From contig CAYWML010000018.1 in the NCBI GenBank assembly GCA_964459515.1, forward strand, positions 1-22,367: a stretch of DNA of 22,367 nucleotides, read 5' to 3'. Both the position numbers and the translations under genes were made by a program. This DNA comes from Scatosoma sp964459515 (lineage in GTDB: Bacteria > Bacillota > Clostridia > Christensenellales > Borkfalkiaceae). The notes under the pieces are model-generated. The model worked only from the letters and a program-made list of their open reading frames with translations, did no database searches and was not told the origin of the DNA. Position 1 is the stretch's first letter. Every line of letters starts with the position of its first letter. This document shows, one piece after another, positions 21,656 through 22,367 of this stretch.

Positions 21656-22367
21656 ATGAGAAAAAAAAGCGGTTTATTATTAGGCTTGTTGTGCGGCACG
21701 CTGTTGTTGACGAGTTGTTCGTTTCTGCCAAACTCCGATAGTTCGGGCAGTAGTTCTTCTCCGACGGAAAGCAGTTCCGTGGTGGCGGAAACGTACACGA
21801 TAACCTTTAAGCAGACGGGCGTAAACGACGTAACGCGCGAGGTAAAAGCAGGCGAAGTGTTGACGGATATCCCCACACCGAAGACGAAAACGGGATATAC
21901 CGTAGCGTGGGACAGAACGGATTTCACGAATATTCAAGAAAATATCACCGTAACGGCGGTAGAAACGGCGTGTAAGTATACGATTACATACGACGCGAAC
22001 GGCGGAACGGTAACACAGACAACGCAAGAAGCGACGTACGACGGCGAGGTAACGCTGGCAACGCCGACGCGCGAGGGGCATACCTTTGTTTGTTGGAAGA
22101 ACGACGGACAAGCCGTAACTTCGGGAACGTGGAAGATTGCAGACAACGTAACGCTCGTTGCCGAGTGGCAGAAAAACGAGGTTGTAAAATATACGATAAG
22201 TTTCGTGCAAGACGGATACGAAACGATTCCGCGTGAAGTGGAAAAGGGCGCAACGTTGACGGACATTCCCGAAGTGCATGCAAAAACGGGATATTCAGTA
22301 GCGTGGGATACGACGGATTTTACGAATATTCAGAAAACCTTCATCGTAAAAGCGGTGGAAACGCCGA
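21656..22367 (+). CDS. Surface lipoprotein with Listeria-Bacteroides (InlB B)-type repeats (3' partial)
   Basis: The reading frame stays open to the window end, showing 237 residues. A lipoprotein signal is clear: MRKKSGLLLGLLCG, then lipobox LLTSC with lipidated Cys21. A Ser-rich linker follows (SDSSGSSSSPTESSS). Three repeats come next. Unit A (residues about 47-105) runs from YTITFKQTGVNDV through GYTVAWDRTDFTNIQENITV. Unit B (about 108-174) has the Listeria-Bacteroides pattern YTITYDANGGT...TREGHTFVCWK...VTLVAEW. A second A-type unit (YTISFVQDGYETI...GYSVAWDTTDFTNIQ) is still open at the end. AAGGCGG lies 8 bases before the ATG. Such proteins usually sit on the outside of the cell and bind or space other domains. 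What follows the repeats is not visible. Confidence 0.9.
   Translation, partial: MRKKSGLLLGLLCGTLLLTSCSFLPNSDSSGSSSSPTESSSVVAETYTITFKQTGVNDVTREVKAGEVLTDIPTPKTKTGYTVAWDRTDFTNIQENITVTAVETACKYTITYDANGGTVTQTTQEATYDGEVTLATPTREGHTFVCWKNDGQAVTSGTWKIADNVTLVAEWQKNEVVKYTISFVQDGYETIPREVEKGATLTDIPEVHAKTGYSVAWDTTDFTNIQKTFIVKAVETP

Overview
The window looks like chromosome of a Gram-positive, Clostridia-like bacterium of moderate GC. The reasons are strong AGGAGG-type ribosome binding sites, many -35/-10 promoters with 17-base spacing, rho-independent terminators, a CadC/CadA-type metal operon, Firmicutes-style nucleoside salvage genes, and secreted proteins ending in a membrane helix plus Lys/Arg tail. 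An uncultured gut Clostridia lineage is a guess from protein style only. I see no rRNA, tRNA, CRISPR or phage genes.

Layout: (1) 1-3504, a nucleoside-catabolism operon deoD(partial)-deoB-cdd-pdp with overlapping or tightly spaced genes, closed by a terminator. Together these genes deaminate cytidine, phosphorolyse purine and pyrimidine nucleosides, and convert pentose-1-phosphate to pentose-5-phosphate. (2) 3513-4317, purC on the minus strand with its own promoter and terminator. (3) 4390-4798, a tandem array of palindromic CATTGCGAG elements. (4) 4836-6968, a secreted endonuclease I-type nuclease with an OB-like domain and a Ser/Asp repeat stalk. (5) 6983-8673, an RlmI-like methyltransferase overlapping an RluA-type pseudouridine synthase. 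(6) 8720-11228, a 789-residue membrane-anchored surface protein of unknown function. (7) 11271-12128, a second RluA-family synthase whose last codons and stop lie in repeat DNA. (8) 12111-12778, a non-coding repeat island: two 151-bp direct repeats, a CATTGCGAG copy, and a 140-bp MITE-like insertion with perfect 18-bp inverted ends and an ATT target duplication. (9) 12808-14244, a minus-strand membrane-anchored surface protein. (10) 14422-17222, an ArsR/CadC-type regulator with a Zn/Cd/Pb P-type ATPase and an operator palindrome. (11) 17314-18386, an XTP/dITP pyrophosphatase overlapping a YfcE-type phosphoesterase. (12) 18616-19506, an aldose 1-epimerase on the minus strand, facing the preceding pair across a hairpin-rich gap. 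(13) 19676-21430, a Na/Pi-cotransporter-PhoU fusion. (14) 21578 to the end, a lipoprotein with Listeria-Bacteroides-type repeats, cut by the window.

The least ordinary content is the repeat DNA. Short perfect hairpin modules recur in different combinations at 4390-4798, 12111-12757 and 18421-18524. Stem arms change together between copies and loops vary freely. One copy has been split by a small transposon-like element, and another module supplies a gene's stop codon. No complete novel enzymatic or defence system is evident. The interspersed hairpin family is the best candidate for something undescribed, along with the unknown surface proteins.
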